Positions 8,597 through 16,078 of a stretch of 38,952 bases of DNA are shown here, piece by piece; the stretch's first letter is position 1, and each line of letters starts with the position of its first letter. A model generated the notes under the pieces. It saw nothing but the letters and a program-made list of their open reading frames with translations, searched no databases and had not been told where the DNA came from. The position numbers were made by a program, and so were the translations under genes. Source of the stretch: Chitinophaga pinensis (GTDB lineage Bacteria; Bacteroidota; Bacteroidia; Flavobacteriales_D; Crocinitomicaceae); NCBI GenBank assembly GCA_945883825.1, contig CAMCYF010000022.1, positions 1 to 38,952 of the forward strand, in the 5' to 3' direction.

Positions 8597-8669
8597 TCGA
8601 TACAACCCCAGCAAGCTTTGGCCACTCGATAAGCTTTTCTCGATATACTTTATGGAAGCTAGCCGAGTG
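8597..8669 (+). repeat. Second copy of repeat types 1 and 2, fused
   Basis: 8597-8636 repeats the type 1 unit of 8105-8144 with one mismatch. 8639-8669 repeats the first 31 bp of type 2 with two mismatches. The second half of type 2 is missing here. It lies upstream of the GIY-YIG gene, so the gene has repeats on both sides. Confidence 0.8.
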
Positions 8670-8864
8670 TTATGTGCAACCCAGACCGACAGAAAGTTCG
8701 AACTTCAAACGGGCGGAAAAAAGACAAAAACCAACTGCACATTTTAGCACATTTGGTTTTGCCCCGACAAAAAGCCGACCCTTCGCAAAACCAAAAGAGC
8801 TAAAATTTTTCCACCACACCACCTTACCATTGACGGACGGCAAGTCTACAAAGACTTGGAACTA
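8670..8864. other. Non-coding, GC-richer spacer with inverted repeat
   Basis: The base composition is clearly richer in G and C than the flanking genes. An inverted repeat AAAACCAA (8727-8734) / TTGGTTTT (8753-8760) encloses a short direct repeat of GCACATTT (8737-8744 and 8747-8754). A small hairpin AAGTCT-ACAA-AGACTT lies near 8843-8858, just after the tetR stop. A 64-codon open frame here has no coding character and no start signal. I see no gene. Confidence 0.4.
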
Positions 8865-9542
8865 CTAACTTTTCTTTAAACTAGTAAAGACCAAATCGTT
8901 TAGGAAAGCAATTATTTCGCTTTCCTCTTTTGTTTTACCGAAATCGGTAAGTGACGGCAGATTATTCATAAAGAAATTTTGAAAATGTGCCATTTCAATA
9001 ATTGTGGACGCTAAGGACTTTGGGTATTTGTATTTAGTACTACATTCTAAAATAATATTTCCAATCACAGCACAAAGGTCTTTGTATGGTTTAAAAAACT
9101 GCTGTTTATTATCTTCTCCGACCTGCTTGGTAAGGTATGCCTTTGACCCTTCTGCAATAATGATTTGATGGAGCAAACTTTCGTTTATGTAGCTGGTTTG
9201 TTCATCATCTTCAACTGCTGTTGCCAAAAGCTTTATGACCCGCTTTAGCTTGACAACAGGGTCTTTGATATTATTCGTATGAAAACTTATCTGAAATTCA
9301 AGCCAGCCCCAATACCAAGCAGTCAGATAAACCAATAACTTATGTTTGTTTTCAAAGTATCGGTATATCCCTGCTTCGGTTGTGCCAATATCTTCCGCCA
9401 GCTTCTTAAAGGTAAATGTCTCAAAACCCATTTTATAGATTAAATGAACACTGTGTTTCAGAATGTTCTTTCCTAACGCCGAACTTTCTGGATTACGAAG
9501 AAACAATGCTTCATTCATTTTTATCTGTAACTGTAGCTTCAT
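8865..9542 (-). CDS. TetR/AcrR-family transcriptional regulator
   Basis: A 225-residue regulator. The helix-turn-helix is at about residues 28-70: ILKHSVHLIYKMGFETFTF, then KKLAEDIGTTEAGIYRYFEN and KHKLLVYLT, the classic TetR order. The remaining 150 residues form a helical ligand and dimer domain whose effector cannot be read. It is divergent from the bestrophin/beta-carbonic anhydrase operon across 133 bp. That gap holds a perfect 6-1-6 dyad at 9614-9626 and -7 boxes facing both ways (TAGCTTTG on the minus strand at 9586-9579). It most likely represses that operon and itself. Met9 is an alternative start. Confidence 0.88.
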   Translation of the reverse strand: MKLQLQIKMNEALFLRNPESSALGKNILKHSVHLIYKMGFETFTFKKLAEDIGTTEAGIYRYFENKHKLLVYLTAWYWGWLEFQISFHTNNIKDPVVKLKRVIKLLATAVEDDEQTSYINESLLHQIIIAEGSKAYLTKQVGEDNKQQFFKPYKDLCAVIGNIILECSTKYKYPKSLASTIIEMAHFQNFFMNNLPSLTDFGKTKEESEIIAFLNDLVFTSLKKS

Positions 9543-9613
9543 ATTAGGTTCATTTTTTACTTCCGTTTAATAAAGCAACAAAGCTACGCAAAATACTTTT
9601 ACAATTATTTATA

Positions 9614-9626
9614 ATAGTATTACTAT
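9614..9626. promoter_or_regulatory. Candidate TetR operator ATAGTATTACTAT
   Basis: A perfect inverted repeat ATAGTA-T-TACTAT. It lies 18 bp upstream of the bestrophin -7 box, i.e. where the -33 element should be, and just upstream of the tetR promoter. That position suits repression of both. Confidence 0.5.
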
Positions 9627-9644
9627 CATTTAGAAAACTATTCC

Positions 9645-9652
9645 TATCTTTG
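9645..9652 (+). promoter_or_regulatory. Promoter -7 box TATCTTTG for the bestrophin operon
   Basis: A perfect TAnnTTTG match 23 bases before the ATG at 9676. The -33 region has no good TTG but is occupied by the dyad at 9614-9626. Confidence 0.55.
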
Positions 9653-9675
9653 CCCCGAACTTTAAAAATTCATCT

Positions 9676-10566
9676 ATGTTGCTTAACAAACGAATACCTG
9701 CATACTACATACTAAACAAGGTAAAATATGACCTTGTTTACGTGTTGATTGTATCCCTTTCAGTTCTACTTATTACCGACATGTATAAAGAAATGCTACC
9801 TGAAATGCCTTTGACAATTCCCGCTTTCATAGGAACAGCTATCTCAATTCTACTCTCATTTAAGTTAAGTCAATCATACGACAGATGGTGGGAAGCACGA
9901 AAAGTATGGGGAGCAATAGTTAACGACTCTCGCAGTTTTGTAATTCAGTTACAAACCTTAACAGCCAAAGGAAATGACACGGTAGTTAAAAAAATTGCTT
10001 TCAGACAAATTGCTTGGTGCTATTCTTTAGGACAATCACTTAGAGGGTTAAACGCTACTGAAAATTTAGACGAGTTTATTTCTCCCGAAGACATTGAAGA
10101 AATACAGAAACACAATAATAAACCTTTGGCATTGCTTCAATTACACTGGAAAGACATTAAAGAACTTAAAGAGCAAAATCAATTAGACCTTTTTTCGCAA
10201 ATCCAGTTAGACGATACGCTTGTCCGACTTTGTGATGCTCAAGGAAAATCGGAAAGAATAAAGACAACTGTATTTCCTGTTACATACCGACTTTTTCTTC
10301 ACGCTATCATTTATCTGTTCGTAATTACACTTGCCATTTCATTAAGAGTTGAAGGTTTGTTTGAAACGCCTCTATTAATTGCAATTTCATCTGCATTCTT
10401 TTTGTTAGAGAAATCGGCAACTCATATGCAAGACCCTTTTGAAAACAGACCAACAGACACCGCAATGACAGCGATTACACGAACAATTGAAATAAACATT
10501 AAACAACTATTAAAAGAAACGGAAATCCCTAAACCACTTCAACCAGAAAAATTTTATCAATTATAA
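9676..10566 (+). CDS. Bestrophin-like anion channel
   Basis: A 296-residue membrane protein of the bacterial bestrophin family (YneE/UPF0187). The signature SYDRWWEARKVWG is at about residues 72-84 after two N-terminal membrane helices (about 20-38 and 44-65). A long cytoplasmic helical part follows, then two hydrophobic segments at about 212-250, and DPFENRPTDTAMTAI, the aspartate/proline-rich family motif near the C-terminus. Bestrophins are pentameric anion channels, and plant and algal members are tied to bicarbonate supply. The gene 20 bp downstream is a beta-carbonic anhydrase, which supports bicarbonate passage here. The bicarbonate role is inference from neighbourhood; the family call is secure. 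Confidence 0.9.
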   Translation: MLLNKRIPAYYILNKVKYDLVYVLIVSLSVLLITDMYKEMLPEMPLTIPAFIGTAISILLSFKLSQSYDRWWEARKVWGAIVNDSRSFVIQLQTLTAKGNDTVVKKIAFRQIAWCYSLGQSLRGLNATENLDEFISPEDIEEIQKHNNKPLALLQLHWKDIKELKEQNQLDLFSQIQLDDTLVRLCDAQGKSERIKTTVFPVTYRLFLHAIIYLFVITLAISLRVEGLFETPLLIAISSAFFLLEKSATHMQDPFENRPTDTAMTAITRTIEINIKQLLKETEIPKPLQPEKFYQL

Positions 10567-10586
10567 ACAATCAAAATCAATAACAA

Positions 10587-11246
10587 ATGAAAACGCTAAC
10601 AAAAGAAATGCAAGCAGCCATAACTCCTTCAATGGCTTTAGAATTATTGAAGGAGGGAAACAAAAGGTTTGTAAGCAACCTTAAAGTAAACCGTAATCTT
10701 TTGCAACAAGCAAATGAAACATCAGACGGACAACATCCTTTTGCAGTAATTCTAAGCTGCATTGACAGTCGAACATCTGCCGAACTAATTTTTGACCAGG
10801 GACTTGGCGACATTTTCAGTGTTCGTATTGCTGGAAACATTATCAATGAGGACATCTTAGGAAGTATGGAGTTTGCCTGCAAGGTTGCGGGTTCAAAAAT
10901 TATTGTAGTGTTAGGACACACTAAATGCGGAGCTGTAAAAGGTGCTTGCGACCACGTTGAAATGGGTAACTTGACAGCATTGCTAACCAAAATAAGACCT
11001 GCGGTTGACGGTGAAACTATGACAAAAGAAAATCGCAATTCTAACAATTCAATCTTTGTCGAAAATGTAGCGACAATCAATGTTAAGCAGACGGTTAAAT
11101 CAATAACGGAACGCAGCCCATTCCTTAAAGAAATGATTGAAAGCGGTCAAATTGGAATTGTTGGAGGCACTCACGACATTACGACTGGAGAAGTTACTTT
11201 TTATCCTGAAACTATGAATTTGGGTTCGCAATGGGTAAATGAGTAA
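10587..11246 (+). CDS. Beta-class carbonic anhydrase
   Basis: A 219-residue cytoplasmic zinc enzyme interconverting CO2 and bicarbonate. The zinc ligands are Cys58 (in SCIDSRTSAELIFDQG), His111 and Cys114 (in GHTKCGAVKGA). Asp60 and Arg62 form the catalytic dyad. GDIFSVRIAGNII is also conserved, and the C-terminal GIVGGTHDITTGEVTFY strand completes the fold. The N-terminus is short with no signal peptide. It forms an operon with the bestrophin gene (20-bp gap), so the channel and enzyme likely act together in bicarbonate uptake, pH control or CO2 retention. Confidence 0.95.
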   Translation: MKTLTKEMQAAITPSMALELLKEGNKRFVSNLKVNRNLLQQANETSDGQHPFAVILSCIDSRTSAELIFDQGLGDIFSVRIAGNIINEDILGSMEFACKVAGSKIIVVLGHTKCGAVKGACDHVEMGNLTALLTKIRPAVDGETMTKENRNSNNSIFVENVATINVKQTVKSITERSPFLKEMIESGQIGIVGGTHDITTGEVTFYPETMNLGSQWVNE

Positions 11247-11498
11247 CTTATAGAAAAGACCTTCCCACAAATCACACACTTTTAATAGCCTCGCAAATCC
11301 ACACGAAACAAAAGCTGTTAAAAGAGTGTGCTTTTTCCTTGGGTGACAATCCAAACTACAGCCGACTAACACGAGGGAAAGAAGGGCAGCACCTAACATC
11401 TATCCGAATAGTTAAAAAAAGCCGGCATTAAAAAAAACGCCTGACTGTGATGAACGTCAAATTTTTTTTTATGGTGTGAGAGCTAACGGTTCGCTTTT
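11247..11498. other. Non-coding spacer with possible terminator
   Basis: No supported gene. The sequence is a patchwork with short GC-rich parts, resembling 8670-8864. A stem of CACACTTTTAA (11275-11285) with TTAAAAGAGTGTG (11318-11330), followed by C and five T, could terminate the carbonic anhydrase operon, but its 32-base loop and two-base bulge make this uncertain. Confidence 0.35.
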
Positions 11499-11575
11499 CT
11501 CGATACACTTTATGGGAGCTAGCCGAGTGTTTTGACCGGAGGGAGGAATGTATCGAGGCTAGCTCTCCATAAAGT
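11499..11575 (+). repeat. Third copy of palindromic repeat type 2, with extended arms
   Basis: 11499-11563 matches 8170-8234. Here the arms are longer: ACTTTATGGGAGCTAGCC (11507-11524) pairs with GGCTAGCTCTCCATAAAGT (11557-11575) with one bulged T, and CTCGATACA pairs perfectly with TGTATCGAG. This copy has no GIY-YIG gene beside it. It marks the right side of the island. Confidence 0.8.
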
Positions 11576-11608
11576 TTTCATTACCCACATTTTAATTAGA
11601 ATGATTCC

Positions 11609-11659
11609 AAAATACCATATTTATGGTATAGTTTAAAATCATTCTAAATAATAATTTTG
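11609..11659 (+). promoter_or_regulatory. Promoter and operators of the FecA-like receptor
   Basis: The -7 box TAATTTTG (11652-11659) is a perfect TAnnTTTG match, 31 bases before the ATG at 11691. Upstream come a perfect dyad ATACCATA-TT-TATGGTAT (11612-11629) and TTTAAAATCATTCTAAA (11632-11648), a near-perfect 8-1-8 dyad that resembles a Fur-type box and would sit between -33 and -7. A wider inverted repeat TTAGAATGATT (11596-11606) / AATCATTCTAA (11637-11647) encloses the first dyad. 11609-11651 is duplicated at 7989-8031. The first dyad also occurs in the SUF promoter. Iron control is inference. Confidence 0.55.
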
Positions 11660-11690
11660 CAACTTAATTTAAGTTCTGAATTCAGTTGTT

Positions 11691-13865
11691 ATGAATAAAC
11701 TATTTATTCTATTCTCTATCTTTTCAAATTTTCTTTTTTGTCAATTAAATGCACAACCAAATATAGGAGAAAAGCTTATTAGTTTGAACGAAATTCTCAT
11801 CAAAGAAAATCAAATTACAAACGAAATAGAACGAATGCCAGATTTGAAGAACAATGTTATTTATACAGGAAAAAAGAATGAAGTAATTCAGTTAAATCGC
11901 CTAAATGCAGACCTCAGCACCAACAATACACGGCAAGTTTTCGCGAAAGTTCCGGGTATGAGCATTTGGGAAAATGATGGCTCAGGAATTCAAGTTGGCG
12001 TTGCAACAAGGGGCTTAAGCCCTAACCGTTCATGGGAATTTAATGTGCGACAAAATGGGTACGATATAAGTTCTGAAGTTTTTGGTTATCCCGAAACATA
12101 TTATACGCCACCAATGGAAGCACTTGAAAAAATTGAAGTGATTCGAGGTGCTGCATCCCTGCAATATGGTCCGCAGTTTGGTGGCTTACTTAATTATCGT
12201 ATAAAAAAAGGAAATCCAACAAAAAAGATTTCTTTTGAAACACAACAGACTCTTGGTTCCTTTGGTTTATTAAATACCTACAATGCTCTTGGCGGCACAC
12301 ACAAAAAAATTTCCTATTATGGATTTCTACATCATCGCTCTGCAGATGGATGGAGAAATAATAGCCAATACGCTATTAATTCAGGATATTTTTCTGTGAA
12401 CTATCAAGTAACAAAAAAGATCGCATTAAGTGGGGAATATACTTCAATGAATTATAAAAGTCAGCAGGCGGGAGGGCTTTCAGACGCGCAGTACAATGAA
12501 AATCATCAGCAATCATTTAGATCGAGAAATTGGTTTGGAGCGCCTTATGATGTTGCATCTTTTACATTTAGCTATGATATTACAAACGAAATAAATCTTC
12601 AAATTAAATCATTTGCAAGCTTCGCAGAACGAAATAGTGTAGGGAACACGAATTCTATTATAACTGAAGACAGTATTAATCCAATAAGCTTAGAATATAG
12701 TAATCGACAAGTTGACCGAGATAAGTATAAAAATTATGGTACAGAAGCAAGAATGTCAGTTAAATATAAATGCTTTGGAAAAGAAAACATCTTTGCTGGA
12801 GGAGTAAGAGCATATCACGGGGGTACAATTAGAAATCAAAAGGGAGTTGGAACAAATGGGAGTGATTTTGATTTAAGCTTAACGAATCCCCTTTACGGGC
12901 GTTCCTTAGAATTATCTACAACTAATTTGGCTGTTTTTTCAGAAAATATCTTTCAACTTGGAAAAAGACTTAAAATAGTTCCTGGTCTTCGCTTTGAGTA
13001 CATTGATAATACTAGAATGGGATATATCGATACAAATAGCACTTTACCACAACTGAAAAAAGTACGCACTCTTTTTCTTTATGGCCTTGGAGGCGAATTT
13101 AAGGTAAGTGATAAAACAAATTTATACGGCAATTATTCCTTGGCATATCGCCCAGTTACTTTTTCTGAATTAAGTCCATCGGCAACGACAGAAACAATCG
13201 ACCCAAATTTAAAAGATGCAAGTGGATTCAATACTGATTGTGGTTTCCGAGGGACTATAAAAAATTATTTAAGTTTTGATGTTGGGCTTTTCTACTTGAA
13301 CTATGACAATCGAATTGGAAGTATAAGTCAAAATGGTACGATCTATAAAACAAACATTGGAACTTCTGTTAGCAAAGGGATTGAATCCTATGTTGAAATT
13401 AATGTTCTTCGGATTTTTTCCGATAAGACAAAAATTGGTGCGATCTCCCTTTTTGCTTCTAATTCTTTTATTGATGCAAAATATGTAAAATGGGACGACC
13501 CAAGCAAAACAATTAAAGACAAACAAGTTGAAAATGCCCCAAAATACATTCATCGCTTCGGTTTATCTTATTGTTTGAAAGGATTTTCTACTACGCTACA
13601 GCTTAGTAAAGTTGCTGATGTATATACAGATGCAGTAAATACAGGTGTAGCAAATACAGCAGGCACTATCGGAAAACTTGCTGCATATCAAGTAATGGAC
13701 GCATCTCTCACTTACAAATTTCTTAAATATTACAACTTAAAAGTTGGGGTTAATAACCTTACAGATGAGAAATATGCAAGCAGAAGGGCAACAGGATATC
13801 CTGGCCCAGGAATACTTCCTGGAAATGGAAGAACCTTTTATTTTTCTTTAGGCGCTTGTTTTTAA
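11691..13865 (+). CDS. TonB-dependent outer membrane receptor, FecA-like (iron chelate uptake)
   Basis: A 724-residue outer membrane receptor with a signal peptide (about residues 1-21, ending NAQ). The plug domain is at about 50-170: TGKKNEVIQLNRLNADLSTN, ARQVFAKVPGMSIW-type segment, GVATRGLSPNRSWEFNVRQN, and IEVIRGAASLQYGPQFGG. The 22-strand barrel begins with an SADGWRNNSQY strand typical of Fe(III)-dicitrate receptors and ends in the aromatic FYFSLGACF. It lacks the N-terminal carboxypeptidase-like domain seen in polysaccharide (SusC) receptors and in many Bacteroidota FecA-type receptors. The ligand is probably a ferric chelate but cannot be fixed. It faces the SUF operon, and the two share an operator-like dyad. 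A bidirectional terminator follows. Confidence 0.88.
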   Translation: MNKLFILFSIFSNFLFCQLNAQPNIGEKLISLNEILIKENQITNEIERMPDLKNNVIYTGKKNEVIQLNRLNADLSTNNTRQVFAKVPGMSIWENDGSGIQVGVATRGLSPNRSWEFNVRQNGYDISSEVFGYPETYYTPPMEALEKIEVIRGAASLQYGPQFGGLLNYRIKKGNPTKKISFETQQTLGSFGLLNTYNALGGTHKKISYYGFLHHRSADGWRNNSQYAINSGYFSVNYQVTKKIALSGEYTSMNYKSQQAGGLSDAQYNENHQQSFRSRNWFGAPYDVASFTFSYDITNEINLQIKSFASFAERNSVGNTNSIITEDSINPISLEYSNRQVDRDKYKNYGTEARMSVKYKCFGKENIFAGGVRAYHGGTIRNQKGVGTNGSDFDLSLTNPLYGRSLELSTTNLAVFSENIFQLGKRLKIVPGLRFEYIDNTRMGYIDTNSTLPQLKKVRTLFLYGLGGEFKVSDKTNLYGNYSLAYRPVTFSELSPSATTETIDPNLKDASGFNTDCGFRGTIKNYLSFDVGLFYLNYDNRIGSISQNGTIYKTNIGTSVSKGIESYVEINVLRIFSDKTKIGAISLFASNSFIDAKYVKWDDPSKTIKDKQVENAPKYIHRFGLSYCLKGFSTTLQLSKVADVYTDAVNTGVANTAGTIGKLAAYQVMDASLTYKFLKYYNLKVGVNNLTDEKYASRRATGYPGPGILPGNGRTFYFSLGACF

Positions 13866-13987
13866 GTGGGAATAGCAAATCAAGAACGAATTTCTACCCT
13901 AGATATTTCTGTGGGAAAAGTTATTAGTATATTTATTTTTAAGGAATGGTGTTTTCAATATGGGGAGAAACATAAGTTTGAAAGTGA

Positions 13988-14011
13988 TTTTTAATCTATA
14001 AAGATTAAAAA
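13988..14011. terminator. Bidirectional terminator between receptor gene and sufD
   Basis: A perfect 10-bp stem TTTTTAATCT / AGATTAAAAA with an ATAA loop. The A/T-tract arms allow it to work for both convergent genes. Confidence 0.7.
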
Positions 14012-14042
14012 GACCTGATTTTAAACAAACTTTTTCTGATAT

Positions 14043-15299
14043 TTAATTAGTCCAATCGTGAAGTTCAACGAGCTTATTTTTAATAAAATCTCGTACTTCC
14101 TTTTGCTCTACTTTATCCACAACCTCAGCAATAAAGGCTTGAGTGATGAGTGAACGCGCTGATTTTTCTGAAAGGCCGCGCGCGCGTAAGTAAAATACCG
14201 CATTTTCATCTAATTGCCCAGTTGTTGAACCATGCGAACACTTTACATCATTTGCATAAATTTCTAATTCAGGTTTTGAATTAACGCTTGCATCATCACT
14301 TAAAAGCACATTGGCATTTGATTGAAAAGCAGAAATTTTTTGTGCATTGGGTCGAACGAAAACCTTTCCATTAAAAACGCCTGTTGATTTTCCGCTGAGA
14401 ATACCTTTGTATAATTCATTTGAATTGCAATGGGGTGCAATGTGATCTACGATAGTATGATTGTCGAGGTGCTGTAAATCTTTTAACAAGTACGCGCCAT
14501 TCAAGTTCGTTTCACAGTTTTCCCCTTCAATAAGAAAAGAACTATTGTTTCGAACCCAAGCTCCTGAAATACTAAAAGTATTTAGTAGAACAGTAGAATT
14601 TCGCTTTTGAATACTATAATCTTCACACAGTAAAAATGAACTAGCATTTTCCATTTGTAATTTATCACAGGAAATACGCGCATTTTCCTCAACCAAATAT
14701 TCTACAATCGGCAGGGAAAATAAGTGTTCTCCACTTGCTGTAAATTGCTGAATGAGCTTGAAAGCAGAGCCTTTTTTAACATGAATAAAAACACGAAAAG
14801 GCGCGAAACAATTTTCTCCATGTGCATGAAATAAAAGTTGAAATACTCCTTCTATTTGGGCATTTTCTTCCACTTCAATGAAAAGTCCTTCTTGCGAATA
14901 AAGTGTGTTTAGCGCCAAAAAAATATTTTGCTTCAGATCTGCTTTTTTCCCAATTAAACTTAATTGTTGCTCGCTGCACTTTGAAAATGGAGTAATTGTT
15001 AAACCAGCGATTTCCTTTGAAAAAGAAGTGATATAGCCATTTGTGATGCGCACAATACCATTATCTGTTAAGGGTGCTACAACTTGCTCATTCTCTCTTA
15101 TTTTTTCTTGATTTAAGCGCAGTTGAGCCAATTTCGCTAGCCGTGTATATTTCCAAAATTCAGTTTTTGTAGTCGGAAAATCTAAGTGCAACAAGGTATT
15201 TTTTGCATCAGCGATGCTTGTCGGCGTGAAGGCCAAATTTGTTTCTTTAAATTTTGATGCAAAGGCCTGTATCTTGGATATATTTTCCATTATTTCCAT
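14043..15299 (-). CDS. sufD: Fe-S cluster assembly scaffold subunit SufD
   Basis: A 418-residue SufD of the SufBC2D complex, which builds Fe-S clusters on a scaffold in the cytoplasm. The C-terminal beta-helix and helical cap are clear: VFNGKVFVRPNAQKISAFQS, ANDVKCSHGSTTGQLDEN (the His of CSHG is the residue equivalent to the catalytically important E. coli His360), and FYLRARGLSEKSARSLITQA. The N-terminal helical part (SIADAKNTLLHLDFPTTK, TEFWKYTRL) also fits. Its ATG directly abuts the sufC stop. Met4 is a second possible start. It is the last gene of the sufA-B-C-D operon visible here; no sufS or sufE follows, unlike many relatives. Confidence 0.95.
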   Translation of the reverse strand: MEIMENISKIQAFASKFKETNLAFTPTSIADAKNTLLHLDFPTTKTEFWKYTRLAKLAQLRLNQEKIRENEQVVAPLTDNGIVRITNGYITSFSKEIAGLTITPFSKCSEQQLSLIGKKADLKQNIFLALNTLYSQEGLFIEVEENAQIEGVFQLLFHAHGENCFAPFRVFIHVKKGSAFKLIQQFTASGEHLFSLPIVEYLVEENARISCDKLQMENASSFLLCEDYSIQKRNSTVLLNTFSISGAWVRNNSSFLIEGENCETNLNGAYLLKDLQHLDNHTIVDHIAPHCNSNELYKGILSGKSTGVFNGKVFVRPNAQKISAFQSNANVLLSDDASVNSKPELEIYANDVKCSHGSTTGQLDENAVFYLRARGLSEKSARSLITQAFIAEVVDKVEQKEVRDFIKNKLVELHDWTN

Positions 15300-16061
15300 T
15301 TATTCGGCATTACTTGCTAGTTCCTCCTTAATCCAATCGTAACCTTTTTCTTCCAATTCTAAAGCCAATTCTTTTCCGCCAGATTTAACGATTCTACCAT
15401 CGTATAAAACATGAACAAAGTCAGGAATAATATAATCTAAGAGACGTTGATAGTGAGTTATGATAATTGCAGCATTTTTTGGCGAGCGCAATTTGTTAAC
15501 TCCGTTTGCCACAATTCTTAACGCATCGATATCTAAACCAGAATCTGTTTCATCTAAAATCGCCAATTTTGGATTGAGCATCGCCATCTGAAAAATCTCA
15601 TTTCTTTTTTTCTCGCCACCAGAAAATCCTTCATTTACAGAACGACTTGCCAATTTACTATCCAATTCTACTAATGCCGATTTTTCTTTTACTAGCGCCA
15701 AAAAATCTTTCGCGGAAATTTGCTCTTCTCCTCTATATTCTCGGATTTCATTTAGTGCGCTTTTCAAGAAATTTACATTCGACACACCAGGAATTTCAAT
15801 AGGATATTGAAAAGCTAAAAATAATCCCTGTCTAGCTCTATCTTCAGTAGAAAGTTCTAATAAATCTTTTCCATCGAATTCTACATTTCCTGCAGTCACT
15901 GTGTAATCCTCTTTTCCAGCAAGGATACTTGCCAAGGTACTTTTTCCAGAGCCGTTCGGGCCCATTATAGCATGAATTTCTCCAGCTTTAACATTTAAGT
16001 TAAGACCTTTGAGGATTTTTTTCTCCTCAACTTCTGCATGTAAATTAACGATGTTTATCAT
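15300..16061 (-). CDS. sufC: Fe-S cluster assembly ATPase SufC
   Basis: A 253-residue ABC-type ATPase that powers the SufBCD scaffold without any membrane part. Walker A GPNGSGKS is at residues 34-41, the Q-loop region LAFQYPIEIPGVS at about 83-95, signature FSGGEKKR at 146-153, Walker B LAILDETDSGLD with Asp170 and Glu171, and the switch His203 in IITHYQRLLDY. The SufC-specific ETDSGLDIDAL stretch separates it from transport ATPases. It lies between sufB (17-bp gap) and sufD (no gap). Confidence 0.97.
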   Translation of the reverse strand: MINIVNLHAEVEEKKILKGLNLNVKAGEIHAIMGPNGSGKSTLASILAGKEDYTVTAGNVEFDGKDLLELSTEDRARQGLFLAFQYPIEIPGVSNVNFLKSALNEIREYRGEEQISAKDFLALVKEKSALVELDSKLASRSVNEGFSGGEKKRNEIFQMAMLNPKLAILDETDSGLDIDALRIVANGVNKLRSPKNAAIIITHYQRLLDYIIPDFVHVLYDGRIVKSGGKELALELEEKGYDWIKEELASNAE

Positions 16062-16078
16062 CTACTTTTTATATTAAA

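Noticed and set aside
8096-8669. CRISPR-like array
   Set aside because: The repeats are few, differ in type, are palindromic and not separated by regular spacers, and no cas gene is present.
8670-8864. Integron attC-like site
   Set aside because: No R' core triplet or integrase is seen. The inverted repeat is short and does not fit attC architecture.
8674-8868. 64-codon frame between the repeats and tetR
   Set aside because: Composition is unlike the genes around, the sequence is biased by GC-rich spacer DNA, no promoter or ribosome site is seen, and its end overlaps the tetR 3' end.
11100-11399. Minus-strand frame beginning with a lipoprotein-like leader (LVLVGCS)
   Set aside because: Half of it is antisense to the beta-carbonic anhydrase and the rest lies in the patchwork spacer. 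The lipobox is most likely chance.
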